A stretch of DNA of 64,000 bases from RPQJ01 sp963700045 (GTDB lineage: Bacteria > Pseudomonadota > Gammaproteobacteria > Steroidobacterales > Steroidobacteraceae). Of this stretch, positions 17,787 through 25,843 are shown piece by piece. Location of the stretch: contig CAVOWK010000008.1 of the NCBI GenBank assembly GCA_963700045.1, forward strand, positions 98,068 to 162,067. Direction: 5' to 3'. The position numbers and the translations under genes were made by a program. Positions within the stretch are counted from its first letter, which is position 1, and the number at the start of each line of letters is the position of its first letter. Under the pieces are notes generated by a model, which made no database searches, was not told the DNA's origin, and saw nothing but the letters and a program-made list of their open reading frames with translations.

Positions 17787-18488
17787 ATGTTAACCGCTCC
17801 GCAGTTCTCACCTGCAGCACTGCAATCGGTGCGTACTCGCATCGTCCGGGCCGCCGAACGCGCAGGCCGGGACCCGGGTTCGGTACGGCTGCTGGCGGTC
17901 AGCAAGCAGCAGCCCGCGGCGCTGGTGCGGGCGGCGGCGACGGCCGGACAAACCGAATTCGGCGAGAACTACGTCCAGGAAGGGATCGACAAGGTCGCCG
18001 CGCTTGCCGACGTGCCGGGTCTCGCCTGGCACTTCATCGGCCAACTGCAGGGCAACAAGACACGCGAAGTCGCCGGATGCTTCGACTGGGTGCACACCGT
18101 GGATCGCGAGCGGATCGCTTCGCGGCTGAGCGCCCAGCGACCACGCGATGCGGCGCCACTGCAGGTGCTGCTGCAGGTCAGGCTGGCCGACGAACCCGGC
18201 AAGGGCGGGGTCGCTCCGGCGGCAGCACCCGCACTTGCGGAGGCGGTCGCTGTCCTGCCCCGGCTGCAGTTGCGGGGACTGATGTGCATTCCGCCGCCCG
18301 CGGCGGGCCTGGAGGCCCAGCGGCAACCGTTCCGGCAGTTGCGCGAGTTGCTGGAGTCACTCAACGCGGCCGGCCACGCCCTCGACACCCTGTCGATGGG
18401 CATGAGTGACGACCTCGAAGCGGCCGTACTCGAAGGCGCGACGATCGTCCGCGTCGGCACTGCCATTTTCGGACGCCGCCCGGGCTGA
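17787..18488 (+). CDS. yggS: YggS family PLP-homeostasis protein
   Basis: Pyridoxal-phosphate-binding protein of the PLPBP family, which keeps cellular PLP balanced and has no clear enzyme activity. The PLP lysine lies in LLAVSKQQPAA (residue ~39). Other family marks are FGENYVQEG, WHFIGQLQGNKTR, LRGLMCIPPP, LSMGMSDDLEAAV and VRVGTAIFG. Its 233 residues are standard. It heads the yggS-proC-yggT-yggU run, a very common proteobacterial order. Confidence 0.95.
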   Translation: MLTAPQFSPAALQSVRTRIVRAAERAGRDPGSVRLLAVSKQQPAALVRAAATAGQTEFGENYVQEGIDKVAALADVPGLAWHFIGQLQGNKTREVAGCFDWVHTVDRERIASRLSAQRPRDAAPLQVLLQVRLADEPGKGGVAPAAAPALAEAVAVLPRLQLRGLMCIPPPAAGLEAQRQPFRQLRELLESLNAAGHALDTLSMGMSDDLEAAVLEGATIVRVGTAIFGRRPG

Positions 18489-18513
18489 CCGCGGCAGCAG
18501 GAGCACGCACAGC

Positions 18514-19338
18514 ATGACCAATCGCATCGCTTTCGTAGGTGGCGGCAACATGGCGACCGGCCTGATCGGCGGCCTCATCGCGCGCGGCACGCCGCCCTCC
18601 TCGATCGTGGTCGCCGATCCGGAGGCCTCGCAGCGGTCGCGCCTCGAGCACGATTACGGTGTCGCGACGGTGGCCGATGCACCGTCAGCCGTCACCGGCG
18701 CCCGCACCGTCGTGCTCGCGGTGAAGCCACAGCAGATGGCGCAGGTCGCCCGCTCGATCGCGGGCCAGGTCGCGGCCTCCGGCGCGCTCGTCATTTCGGT
18801 GGCCGCCGGAATCCGGTTGCAGGACATCGCGCGCTGGCTGGGCCCAGGCGTGCCGCTGATTCGCACGATGCCGAATCGACCCGCGCTGATCGGCGCGGGC
18901 ATTACGGCGCTGTATGCCATGCCCGGCGTCGACGCAGCGTCGCGCCAGACAGCCGAGACGATCCTGGCCGCCTGCGGGCCGACCGTCTGGGTCCCCGACG
19001 AACTGCAGCTCGACGTCGTCACCGCCGTGTCCGGCAGTGGTCCGGCGTATTTCTTCCTGTTGATCGAATGCCTGGAAGCAGCTGGCATCCAGCTCGGACT
19101 CGATCCAGTGACGGCGCGCAAACTCGCAGTCGAAACGGCGCGTGGTTCGGGCCAGATGGCGGCCGAAGCCACCGAACCACCGGCTGAATTGCGCGCCCAG
19201 GTGACTTCCAAGGGTGGTACGACGGCTGCCGCGCTCGATGTGCTCGAAGCAGCCGGCGTGCGTGGTATTTTTGCGGCGGCAGTGGCGGCCGGCGCGCGCC
19301 GGTCCACCGCGCTCGCGCAGGAATTCGGCACGCTCTGA
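18514..19338 (+). CDS. proC: Pyrroline-5-carboxylate reductase
   Basis: NAD(P)H-dependent enzyme for the last step of proline synthesis. The 274-residue protein begins with the Rossmann motif IAFVGGGNMATGLIGGL and carries VLAVKPQQM, RTMPNRPALIGAG and the signature near AVSGSGPAYFFLLIE, VTSKGGTTAAALDVLE. ATG at 18514 is chosen to begin at the Rossmann strand; it has a GCAGGAG ribosome site. It follows yggS by 25 bp. Confidence 0.97.
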   Translation: MTNRIAFVGGGNMATGLIGGLIARGTPPSSIVVADPEASQRSRLEHDYGVATVADAPSAVTGARTVVLAVKPQQMAQVARSIAGQVAASGALVISVAAGIRLQDIARWLGPGVPLIRTMPNRPALIGAGITALYAMPGVDAASRQTAETILAACGPTVWVPDELQLDVVTAVSGSGPAYFFLLIECLEAAGIQLGLDPVTARKLAVETARGSGQMAAEATEPPAELRAQVTSKGGTTAAALDVLEAAGVRGIFAAAVAAGARRSTALAQEFGTL

Positions 19339-19362
19339 TACCCACCCGAACCGGAACTTCAC

Positions 19363-19887
19363 ATGCAGGCCCTGCACTTCATTCTCTCCGCGCTGTTCAC
19401 GCTGGTCGTGATCGCATTCCTGCTGCGCGTGCTGATGCCGCTCGTCCGCGCCGACTTCCGCAACCCGTTCGGCGAGGCGGTATTGAAGGTCACGAACCCG
19501 CTGGTGCTGCCACTGCGCAAGGTCATGCCGCCCGGCAAGCGCCTCGATCCGTCATCGGTCGTTGCGCTGCTGATCGTGCAGTTCGCGGGCACCGCGCTGC
19601 TCCGCGGCGTGGCGGGCGGCGGCTTCGGACTGGAATCGATCCTGCGGGGCGGTGTCTACGGCCTGCTGCAGACCGTGCTGCAGTTCTATTTCTTCGCGGT
19701 GCTGCTGTATGCGTTGCTCAGCTGGTTCGCGGGCGCGGCCTACAGCCCGGCTGCGCAGATCCTGAGCAAGTTGGTGGAGCCGCTGCTCATGCCGATTCGC
19801 CGCGTCGTCCCGCCGCTGGGCGGACTCGACCTGTCGGCGGTCTTCCTGCTGATCGCGCTGCAGGCGCTGCAGATCCTGCTGCGATGA
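19363..19887 (+). CDS. yggT: YggT family membrane protein
   Basis: Small integral inner-membrane protein of the YggT family, two repeats of the conserved unit. Hydrophobic segments lie at about residues 5-27 (FILSALFTLVVIAFLLRVLM), 64-85, 95-125 and 152-174, with the family motif pattern R-x-x-NP-x-x-x-L (DFRNPFGEAVLKVTNPLVLP) in the first half and SKLVEPLLMPIRRVVPPLGG in the second. Family members have been linked to osmotic tolerance and cell division, but no precise function is established. It lies between proC and yggU. Confidence 0.9.
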   Translation: MQALHFILSALFTLVVIAFLLRVLMPLVRADFRNPFGEAVLKVTNPLVLPLRKVMPPGKRLDPSSVVALLIVQFAGTALLRGVAGGGFGLESILRGGVYGLLQTVLQFYFFAVLLYALLSWFAGAAYSPAAQILSKLVEPLLMPIRRVVPPLGGLDLSAVFLLIALQALQILLR

Positions 19888-19918
19888 GCAGAGCGGTGTT
19901 TCGTACCAGTCAGGCTGC

Positions 19919-20227
19919 ATGACCGAGCCGCTACGCCGCGACGGGACAGACTGGGTGCTCGACGTTCGCGTTCAGCCGCGAGCATCGCGCACGGAATTTG
20001 CTGGTCTTTTCGGCGACCGTCTCAAGGTCCGGCTCAATGCACCCCCCGTCGATGGCCGCGCGAACATGGCATTGCTCGCCTTCATTGCCGAAGCATGCGC
20101 ACTGCCCAGGTCCCGCGTGTCGCTGGATGCCGGCCAGACCGGGCGCGACAAACGCGTGCGTCTGCACGGGGTGCGGCAGATACCTGCCGCACTGCAGGGC
20201 GCCCTCTCGGCCGCACGGCCAGGCTGA
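19919..20227 (+). CDS. yggU: DUF167 / YggU family protein
   Basis: Small conserved cytosolic protein of 102 residues with the DUF167 signature RVQPRASRTEFAGLFGDRLK and APPVDGRANMALLAFIAE. The function of the family is unknown. It follows yggT by 31 bp and belongs to the same conserved run. Confidence 0.92.
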   Translation: MTEPLRRDGTDWVLDVRVQPRASRTEFAGLFGDRLKVRLNAPPVDGRANMALLAFIAEACALPRSRVSLDAGQTGRDKRVRLHGVRQIPAALQGALSAARPG

Positions 20228-20364
20228 CGCGCCGTTCGCGGGCGGTGCTCTGCTGGGACGTCCTGTTACGCTCACGACGAAACCGGCGTTATAGTCGGCC
20301 GCGCTCGACTGCGTCGGACCCGTGCCCTGCGCCACCCTCACGCGAAGTTCGGGAGGAACCTGCA

Positions 20365-20892
20365 ATGCCCACGCCAGACACCGGGATTCAAAGCTTTTTT
20401 TCATCGCCTCGCCGTTGCACGGCAAGCGTGCTGCTGGCCGCCGCCGGCGTGCTTCTGGTGGCGGGTTGCGGCGCGGACATCGGCCGGCAACCGCAAACCG
20501 CGCGCCCGACCGAAGACACGCAGAAGGATTTCGACGGCCTCGAAGTCCACTACAACGCGATCCGGACGGATCAGCTGACGCCGGCAGTGGCCCGTGCCTA
20601 TGGCATCGAACGCAGCCCGGCACGAGTGCTGCTGAACGTGGCGATGCTCACCAAGACGCCTGGCGGCGCGGCCAAACCCGTCGATGGCACGGTGTCGGCC
20701 TCCGTGCACAACCTGAACGGGCAGCTGAAAAGCCTCGCGATGCGGCGCGTGCAGGAAGGGGCGGCCGTGTATTTCATCGGCGAGGTTGGCATCAGCGGCA
20801 ACGAGATCCTGGTCTTCAACATCGACGTCGAGCCGGTCGCGGGCGGCGGACGTCGCTCGGTGCAGTTCAAGCGCGAGTTCTTCGGCGACTGA
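20365..20892 (+). CDS. DUF4426 domain lipoprotein
   Basis: Predicted periplasmic lipoprotein of 175 residues. The signal segment ASVLLAAAGVLLVAGC places the modified Cys at residue 35, with an unusually long N-region. The mature part matches the DUF4426 pattern (DFDGLEVHYNAIRTDQLTP, IERSPARVLLNVAM, YFIGEVGISGNEILVFNIDV, QFKREFF). Function is unknown, but the gene often sits next to yggT/yggU/metX in Pseudomonas, which agrees with this position. ATG at 20365 has GGGAGGAA as ribosome site. Confidence 0.88.
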   Translation: MPTPDTGIQSFFSSPRRCTASVLLAAAGVLLVAGCGADIGRQPQTARPTEDTQKDFDGLEVHYNAIRTDQLTPAVARAYGIERSPARVLLNVAMLTKTPGGAAKPVDGTVSASVHNLNGQLKSLAMRRVQEGAAVYFIGEVGISGNEILVFNIDVEPVAGGGRRSVQFKREFFGD

Positions 20893-21027
20893 TTCACCGC
20901 AGCACTAAAAAAATCGGGAAAAAACACATTCAATGTATTAACAAGCCTAGTTTTCATGGTATTTTTCGCGTGCTGACAGACTAACCAAGGGCCGGCGGCC
21001 CGCAGCACAACTAGGAGATACATCAAG

Positions 21028-21342
21028 ATGGCAGCCAAGAAGAGCTCTGCTCCGACCAAGTCCGACATCCTCGCGCACGTCTCGAAGGACACGGGCCTGT
21101 CGAAGAAGCAGGTGAGCTCGGTTTTCGAATCGCTCAACACCGTGATCAAGAAGAGCCTGAAGAGCCACGGCATCTTCACGCTCCCGGGTCTCGCCAAGAT
21201 GAAGGTCGTCAAGAAGCCCGCCACCAAGGCGCGCGAGGGCGTGAACCCCTTCACCGGCGAAAAGATGGTCTTCAAGGCCAAGCCGGCCAGCAAGAAGGTC
21301 CGCGTGATGCCGCTCAAGAACCTCAAGGGGTTCGTGAACTGA
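21028..21342 (+). CDS. HU/IHF-like DNA-binding protein
   Basis: Histone-like DNA-bending protein of 104 residues, slightly longer than HU (~90). It has the HU helical start (SDILAHVSKDTGLSKKQVSS), the arm motif GVNPFTGEKMVFKAKPASKK including the intercalating Pro, and the closing VRVMPLKNLKGFV. The unusual parts are a Lys/Ser-rich leader (MAAKKSSAPTK) and a Lys-rich mid-section replacing the normal GFG turn. The 135-bp upstream region is markedly AT-rich, fitting a strong promoter, and a clear terminator follows at 21377-21410, so it is a single-gene unit. Confidence 0.92.
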   Translation: MAAKKSSAPTKSDILAHVSKDTGLSKKQVSSVFESLNTVIKKSLKSHGIFTLPGLAKMKVVKKPATKAREGVNPFTGEKMVFKAKPASKKVRVMPLKNLKGFVN

Positions 21343-21376
21343 GCGCGAGCTGACCGAAGCGATTTTTCGCTGATGA

Positions 21377-21410
21377 CGCCGGGGTGCTCGCGCACCCCGG
21401 CGTTTTTTTT
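21377..21410 (+). terminator. Rho-independent terminator after HU-like gene
   Basis: A 10-bp GC-rich stem (21377-21386 with 21393-21402) with a six-base loop is followed by eight T. It ends the HU-like transcript and shields the convergent hydrolase gene. Confidence 0.92.
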
Positions 21411-21440
21411 GGTGGTTTCACGGCCGCCGCAGCGATATTT

Positions 21441-22124
21441 TCAGGCGTCGAGCAGGAAGGCGAGCACACCGGAGCGCAGCTCGCCGAGCTTGCCGTGGAA
21501 GAAGTGCTCGGCGCCCGCGATCACCGCCAACTCAGGTTCGGGCGCAAAGCTGCGCGCCCACGAGCGCACGGCTTCGATGTCGATGAGTTCGTCGTGGTCG
21601 CCCTGCACGATCAGCCATGGACAGTCCGGACGCCGCACGGGTTCGGTGATGATGCGGCCTACCGGTGGCGCGATCGTCACGAGCTTCGCCGGCCGTGCGC
21701 CGCGTGCCGCCGCCTGCAGGGCGGTCGCCGCACCGAACGAGAACCCCCCGAGCCACAGCGCGTCGCAGTCGAAGTGCCGGCGCGTCCACTCGGTCACGGC
21801 GAGCGCATCCTCGAGTTCACCAACGCCCCGGTCGTGCTGGCCTTCGCTGGCACCCACGCCACGGAAATTGAAACGCACCGTCGCCGCCCCGGCCTCCTGC
21901 ATGGCACGGGCCACGGTATGCACGACCTTGTTCTGCATCGTGCCGCCGAACAGCGGATGCGGGTGGCAGACGACGCCGACGACCCGGCGGGTCGCCCCGG
22001 CTGGCAGCGGATCTTCGACGCGCGCTTCGATGGCGCCTGCCGGACCGGCAATCCGGACGGCCACCGGCGCGGGCGGGCGAAACGGTTCAGCGGTGTCAGT
22101 CGAACCTGCGGGCAATGACGGCAT
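21441..22124 (-). CDS. Alpha/beta hydrolase (COG2945-type)
   Basis: Cytosolic alpha/beta-hydrolase of unknown substrate, 227 residues. Family parts visible are VGVVCHPHPLFGGTMQNKV, VRFNFRGVGASEG, the nucleophile elbow WLGGFSFGAATAL (Ser), the acid in VQGDHDELIDI and the His of GAEHFFHGKL. ATG at 22122-22124 is the nearest start before the domain, though a longer open frame exists. It is convergent with the HU-like gene. Confidence 0.88.
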   Translation of the reverse strand: MPSLPAGSTDTAEPFRPPAPVAVRIAGPAGAIEARVEDPLPAGATRRVVGVVCHPHPLFGGTMQNKVVHTVARAMQEAGAATVRFNFRGVGASEGQHDRGVGELEDALAVTEWTRRHFDCDALWLGGFSFGAATALQAAARGARPAKLVTIAPPVGRIITEPVRRPDCPWLIVQGDHDELIDIEAVRSWARSFAPEPELAVIAGAEHFFHGKLGELRSGVLAFLLDA

Positions 22125-22224
22125 CCGGGCGCTGGGAAACGGGGCTGCAGTGTGCCAGAACGCTGCCGGTCCGCCGCCGGGCCATGGCAGAATCAGACGC
22201 AGGCAAGCCAAGGAGTGACCCGCA

Positions 22225-22851
22225 GTGCACCTGTTGTCTTCGAGCTTCGTACACGGCCAGCGGATCCCCGAGGAGTTCGCGTTCTGCGCCCCCGATCCGG
22301 CACAGCACGTCCGCATGAGCGGCAACCGCAACCCGCACTTGCGCTGGACGGGTGTGCCCTCGACGGCGAAATCGCTGGTTCTGCTGTGCGTCGACGTCGA
22401 CGTGCCGACCCGCGGGGACGACGTGAACAAAGAGGGCCGCAGCGTGCCGGCCAATCTGCCGCGAACCAGTTTCTGGCATTGGGTCGTGGTCGACATTGCA
22501 CCGTCGGTCAGCGAAATTCCGGCTGGTTTCGCCAGCGATGGCGCGACTGCGCGCGGCAAGCGCGAACCACGCGGTCCCAGCGGATCACGCCAGGGGCTGA
22601 ACGACTACACGCTCTGGTTTGCCGGCGACAAGGACATGGCAGGACAGTACTTCGGCTACGACGGCCCCTGCCCGCCGTGGAACGACACGCTGCTGCATCA
22701 CTATCATTTCACGCTGTATGCGATCGACCTCGCGCGCTGTCCGATCGAAGGTGCGTTCACGGGTCAGCAGGTGAAGGACGCCATCGCCCGGCACGTGCTG
22801 GCCGAAGCCACGCTCACCGGCACGTATTCGCTGAACCCCGCCGTGAAATGA
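22225..22851 (+). CDS. YbhB/YbcL family (PEBP-like) protein
   Basis: Member of the phosphatidylethanolamine-binding protein family; bacterial members have no settled role. The 208-residue sequence shows the N-terminal block SSSFVHGQRIPEEFAFC, NPHLRWTGVPSTAKSLVLLC, the ligand pocket (FWHWVVVDIAP), GLNDYTLWF, YDGPCPPWNDT and LHHYHFTLYAID. Two insertions relative to the short E. coli YbhB are seen around residues 60-75 and 110-130. The start is GTG at 22225, preceded by GGAG. It converges with the FKBP gene. Confidence 0.9.
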   Translation: MHLLSSSFVHGQRIPEEFAFCAPDPAQHVRMSGNRNPHLRWTGVPSTAKSLVLLCVDVDVPTRGDDVNKEGRSVPANLPRTSFWHWVVVDIAPSVSEIPAGFASDGATARGKREPRGPSGSRQGLNDYTLWFAGDKDMAGQYFGYDGPCPPWNDTLLHHYHFTLYAIDLARCPIEGAFTGQQVKDAIARHVLAEATLTGTYSLNPAVK

Positions 22852-22864
22852 CGCGGTCGTGGCG

Positions 22865-23335
22865 TCAGCGCGGCGGCTGGACTGCCAGCAGTTCGACGTC
22901 GAACACGAGCGTTGAGCCCGGTGGGATCACGCCACCGGCGCCGCGGTCGCCGTAGGCCAGCGCCGACGGGATCTCGAGCCGCCGCTGGCCACCGGCCTGC
23001 ATGCCGGCCACGCCCTGGTCCCAGCCGGCAATGACCTGCTTCTGACCCAGCACGAAGCTGAACGGCCGTCCGCTCTTGCGCGAGCTGTCGAACTCGGCGC
23101 CCTTCCTGTCCGGGCGAGTGTGGTCGTACAGCCAGCCGGTGTAATGCACGGTGACCTTCGAGCCCGGTGTCGCCACGGCGCCCTGGCCGACAACCAGTTC
23201 CGTGACTTCGAGCGCAGCCAGCCGGTCGGCTGGCGCAATCGCCGGCGGGGGCGGACGCGTGCAACCCGCGAGCATCCCGCAGGCCAGCACGACGGCAGCA
23301 ACCGGCAGGGACAGGGTGGCAAAATTCCGGCGCAT
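22865..23335 (-). CDS. FKBP-type peptidyl-prolyl isomerase lipoprotein
   Basis: Predicted membrane-anchored prolyl isomerase that assists folding of exported proteins. The lipoprotein signal AAVVLACGMLAGC gives a lipid Cys at residue 25, followed by a Pro-rich linker and a single FKBP domain (VTVHYTGWLYD, FDSSRKSGRPFSFVLG, VIAGWDQGVAGMQAGGQRRL, IPSALAYGDRGAGGVIPPGS, LVFDVELL). The active-site aromatic residues and Asp are intact. It lies 3 bp after msrB, probably in one transcript. Confidence 0.93.
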   Translation of the reverse strand: MRRNFATLSLPVAAVVLACGMLAGCTRPPPPAIAPADRLAALEVTELVVGQGAVATPGSKVTVHYTGWLYDHTRPDRKGAEFDSSRKSGRPFSFVLGQKQVIAGWDQGVAGMQAGGQRRLEIPSALAYGDRGAGGVIPPGSTLVFDVELLAVQPPR

Positions 23336-23338
23336 GCG

Positions 23339-23743
23339 TCAGTCCTTCTTCTTGAATTCGAGCGCAGCCGAGTTGACGCAGTAGCGCAGCCCGGTGGGTT
23401 GCGGGCCGTCCTCGAACACGTGGCCGAGGTGCGCGCCGCAGTTCGCACAAGTGACCTCGGTCCGCACCATGCCGTGGCTGACGTCGCGGTGCGTTTCGAC
23501 ACGGTCGCCCGCGAGCGGTAGCCAGAACGACGGCCAGCCGGAGCCGGAATCGTACTTCGTCTCTGACGCAAACAGCGCGGCATCGCACACGACGCAGGTG
23601 TATATGCCCTGGTCCTTGTTGTGCAGAAAGCGGCCGGTGAAGGCCCGTTCGGTGCCCTTGTGCTGGGTGACCTGGAACTGCTCGTCGCTCAGTCGCGCGC
23701 GCAGCTCATCCTCGCCGGGTGGGCGCTTGTCGTGTCCAGTCAT
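23339..23743 (-). CDS. msrB: Peptide methionine (R)-S-oxide reductase
   Basis: Reduces methionine-R-sulfoxide in damaged proteins. The 134-residue protein has the structural zinc site (two CxxC pairs in CVVCDAAL and CANCGAHLGH), the substrate loop DSGSGWPSFW and the catalytic Cys in LRYCVNSAALEF. It precedes the FKBP gene with a three-base gap, and a small membrane-protein gene lies just upstream. Confidence 0.96.
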   Translation of the reverse strand: MTGHDKRPPGEDELRARLSDEQFQVTQHKGTERAFTGRFLHNKDQGIYTCVVCDAALFASETKYDSGSGWPSFWLPLAGDRVETHRDVSHGMVRTEVTCANCGAHLGHVFEDGPQPTGLRYCVNSAALEFKKKD

Positions 23744-23759
23744 TGCAGGAATCCCCGCG

Positions 23760-23924
23760 TCAGGGTGCGGCGAGCAGATCCGGCGGGCCGAGCAGCAGGA
23801 GCGCGCCGACGCCCGCGGCGAATACCACGACGAGCAGCACGGTGATGATCACCGACGGTGCCTGCAGGCGGAAGACGTCCGTGAGGTCGTCCAGGTCGTC
23901 GAGCCACTTGAGCAGTCGTTCCAT
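23760..23924 (-). CDS. Small single-pass membrane protein
   Basis: A 54-residue open frame that starts with ATG at 23922-23924 and ends 16 bp before msrB. The sequence has an acidic/charged N-terminal helix (MERLLKWLDDLDDLTDVFRL), then one membrane helix (SVIITVLLVVVFAAGVGALL) and a short tail. I do not recognise the family. The clean amphipathic-plus-membrane pattern and co-directional spacing suggest it is real. Confidence 0.6.
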   Translation of the reverse strand: MERLLKWLDDLDDLTDVFRLQAPSVIITVLLVVVFAAGVGALLLLGPPDLLAAP

Positions 23925-24027
23925 GGAATTCGGGGCGGGGGCAGACTCTAATCGAAAAGACCGGGTTATTGCGATGCCAGGAATCCTGCATCACCACGCG
24001 GCCGGTGCCGCACGGTCGTGCGAACGT

Positions 24028-24315
24028 TTACTTGGCCTTGTCGAAGGCCCCACGCGCCTTGTCGGCCCAGCTCTTGTAGCTCGCGATGCTGCCGAGAGAC
24101 TTGCTGATCACGGCCTGCCGTGACGGCGGGGCCGGCTGCCGGACTCGGTCCAGCCAGTCGTTGTAGGCGTCCCAACCGTCCGTGGCCGCACCAAACTTGT
24201 TTGCGCCACGCCGTGGGCCGACCTCGTTCGCCGTCAACGGACGCTCCGGGGGGCGAGACTTGTCGCGCGGCGGCACGCGCGTGCCGACGGGATGTTCCGG
24301 CTTGCGCTCAGACAT
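24028..24315 (-). CDS. Hypothetical protein, basic
   Basis: A 95-residue polar protein with no recognised domain. The first half is Pro/Arg/Lys-rich and probably disordered; the second half (DAYNDWLDRV to YKSWADKARGAFDKAK) is a predicted helical region rich in Trp, Lys and Ala. It has an ATG start at 24313-24315. It lies between ppnN and the msrB group on the same strand. The amino-acid pattern is coherent, but no function is suggested. Confidence 0.55.
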   Translation of the reverse strand: MSERKPEHPVGTRVPPRDKSRPPERPLTANEVGPRRGANKFGAATDGWDAYNDWLDRVRQPAPPSRQAVISKSLGSIASYKSWADKARGAFDKAK

Positions 24316-24430
24316 TGCGGTTTTTCACTGGTGCCACGATGGCTGCACGGTACCGAAGCGCCCCGCCAGCGTCCGGTACTGGGTCACAGTCTGCGACCTC
24401 ACCCGCTGCGCCGGGGGGCGCGGCAAGGCA

Positions 24431-25843
24431 TCAGGCGACGATGCGATAGCAGGGCTGGTACTCGCCCGAGAGCTTCATGCGGCGCTGCCGCACGAACGAT
24501 GCGAGCAGCGCGTCGAGTGGCTGCAGCAGTTCGGCATCGCCATGCAGCTCGAACGGGCCGTGCTCGTCGATCAACCGCAGCCCGGTCTCCTTGACGTTGC
24601 CGGCGACGATACCCGAGAACGCACGCCGCAGTTCCGCCGCCAGCTGGTGCGGCGGCGCATCGCGATGCAGCTTGAGTCCTGCCATGGTCGCGTGCGTGGG
24701 TTCGAACGGCTGCTGCAGATCGTGCGAGATGCGCAACAGCCAGTTGAAGTTGTAGGCGTCCTTGGCGCGGCGGCGGTATTCGCGCACGGCGGCCATGCCA
24801 CGCAGCATCTCGCGTGCCACCTCGGCCGGATCGCCCACGATGATTCGATAGCACTGGCGCACGCGCTCGCCGAGCGTGCCGACCAGGAACGCGTCGACCT
24901 GGTGCCAGTATTCCTCGCTGCCGCGGGGCCCGGTGAACACGACGGGAAACGGCTGCGGCTCGTTCTGCGGGTCGAGCAGGATGCCGACGAGATACAGGAT
25001 TTCCTCGGCGGTGCCGGCACCGCCTGGGAACACGACGATGCCGTGGCCGATGCGGACGAATGCTTCGAGGCGCTTCTCGATGTCCGGCAGGATGGCGAGC
25101 TGGTTGACGATCGCGTTCGGCGGCTCGGCCGCGACGATGCCCGGCTCGGTCAGGCCGATGTAGCGGCCCGACGGGATGCGTTGCTTGGCATGGCCGATCG
25201 TCGCGCCTTTCATCGGACCCTTCATTGCGCCCGGCCCGCAGCCCGTGCAGACGTTGAGCCCGCGCAGGCCGAGTTCGTAGCCCACGAGCTTGGTGTAATC
25301 GTACTCGTCGCGGCCGATCGAGTGTCCGCCCCAGCACACGACGATGTCGGGCCGCGCGCGCGGTTGCAGCAGGCCCGCATTGCGCAGCACGCGGTACACG
25401 GCGTTGGTGATGCCGGCGGACTCGCGCAGCTCGACGCTGCCGTGCTCGTAGACTTCGCCGTGGATGTAGAGGATGTCGCGCAGCACCGCGAACAGGTGCT
25501 CCTGGATGCCGCGGATCATGCGGCCGTCGACGAACGCCGCGGCCGGCGCATTGTGCAGTTCGAGCTTGATGCCCCAGGCCTGCCGCACGATGTCGATGTC
25601 GAAATCGGCATAGCGGTCGAAGATCGCGCGGGCGTCGTCGGTCTCGCCCCCGCTGTTCAGGACGGCGAGCGAGCAGCGGCGATACAGCGGGTAGAGGCCG
25701 CCACGCGAGCTGTCGAGCAGCCGGTCGACCTCCATCTGCGACAGGTTCTCGAGGCTGCCGGTCGGCGTGACACGCGCGTCGACGAAATTGTCGTCCTCGG
25801 TCGGCCCCGCCGGAATGGCGACCTCGGCCCGCTTCATCATCAT
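24431..25843 (-). CDS. ppnN: Pyrimidine/purine nucleotide 5'-monophosphate nucleosidase
   Basis: Cytosolic enzyme that cleaves nucleoside monophosphates to base and ribose-5-phosphate, with a LOG-type Rossmann core. The 470-residue protein carries the N-terminal YgdH domain (PTGSLENLSQMEVDRLLDS), CTGCGPGAMKGPMKGA, and the catalytic PGGAGTAEE near residue 275, then the C-terminal domain (FNWLLRISHDLQQPFEPTHA). E. coli PpnN has 454 residues, so it is full length. Three successive ATG codons exist at the start; these overlap the stop of the L,D-transpeptidase gene, so the two are probably co-transcribed. Confidence 0.95.
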   Translation of the reverse strand: MMMKRAEVAIPAGPTEDDNFVDARVTPTGSLENLSQMEVDRLLDSSRGGLYPLYRRCSLAVLNSGGETDDARAIFDRYADFDIDIVRQAWGIKLELHNAPAAAFVDGRMIRGIQEHLFAVLRDILYIHGEVYEHGSVELRESAGITNAVYRVLRNAGLLQPRARPDIVVCWGGHSIGRDEYDYTKLVGYELGLRGLNVCTGCGPGAMKGPMKGATIGHAKQRIPSGRYIGLTEPGIVAAEPPNAIVNQLAILPDIEKRLEAFVRIGHGIVVFPGGAGTAEEILYLVGILLDPQNEPQPFPVVFTGPRGSEEYWHQVDAFLVGTLGERVRQCYRIIVGDPAEVAREMLRGMAAVREYRRRAKDAYNFNWLLRISHDLQQPFEPTHATMAGLKLHRDAPPHQLAAELRRAFSGIVAGNVKETGLRLIDEHGPFELHGDAELLQPLDALLASFVRQRRMKLSGEYQPCYRIVA

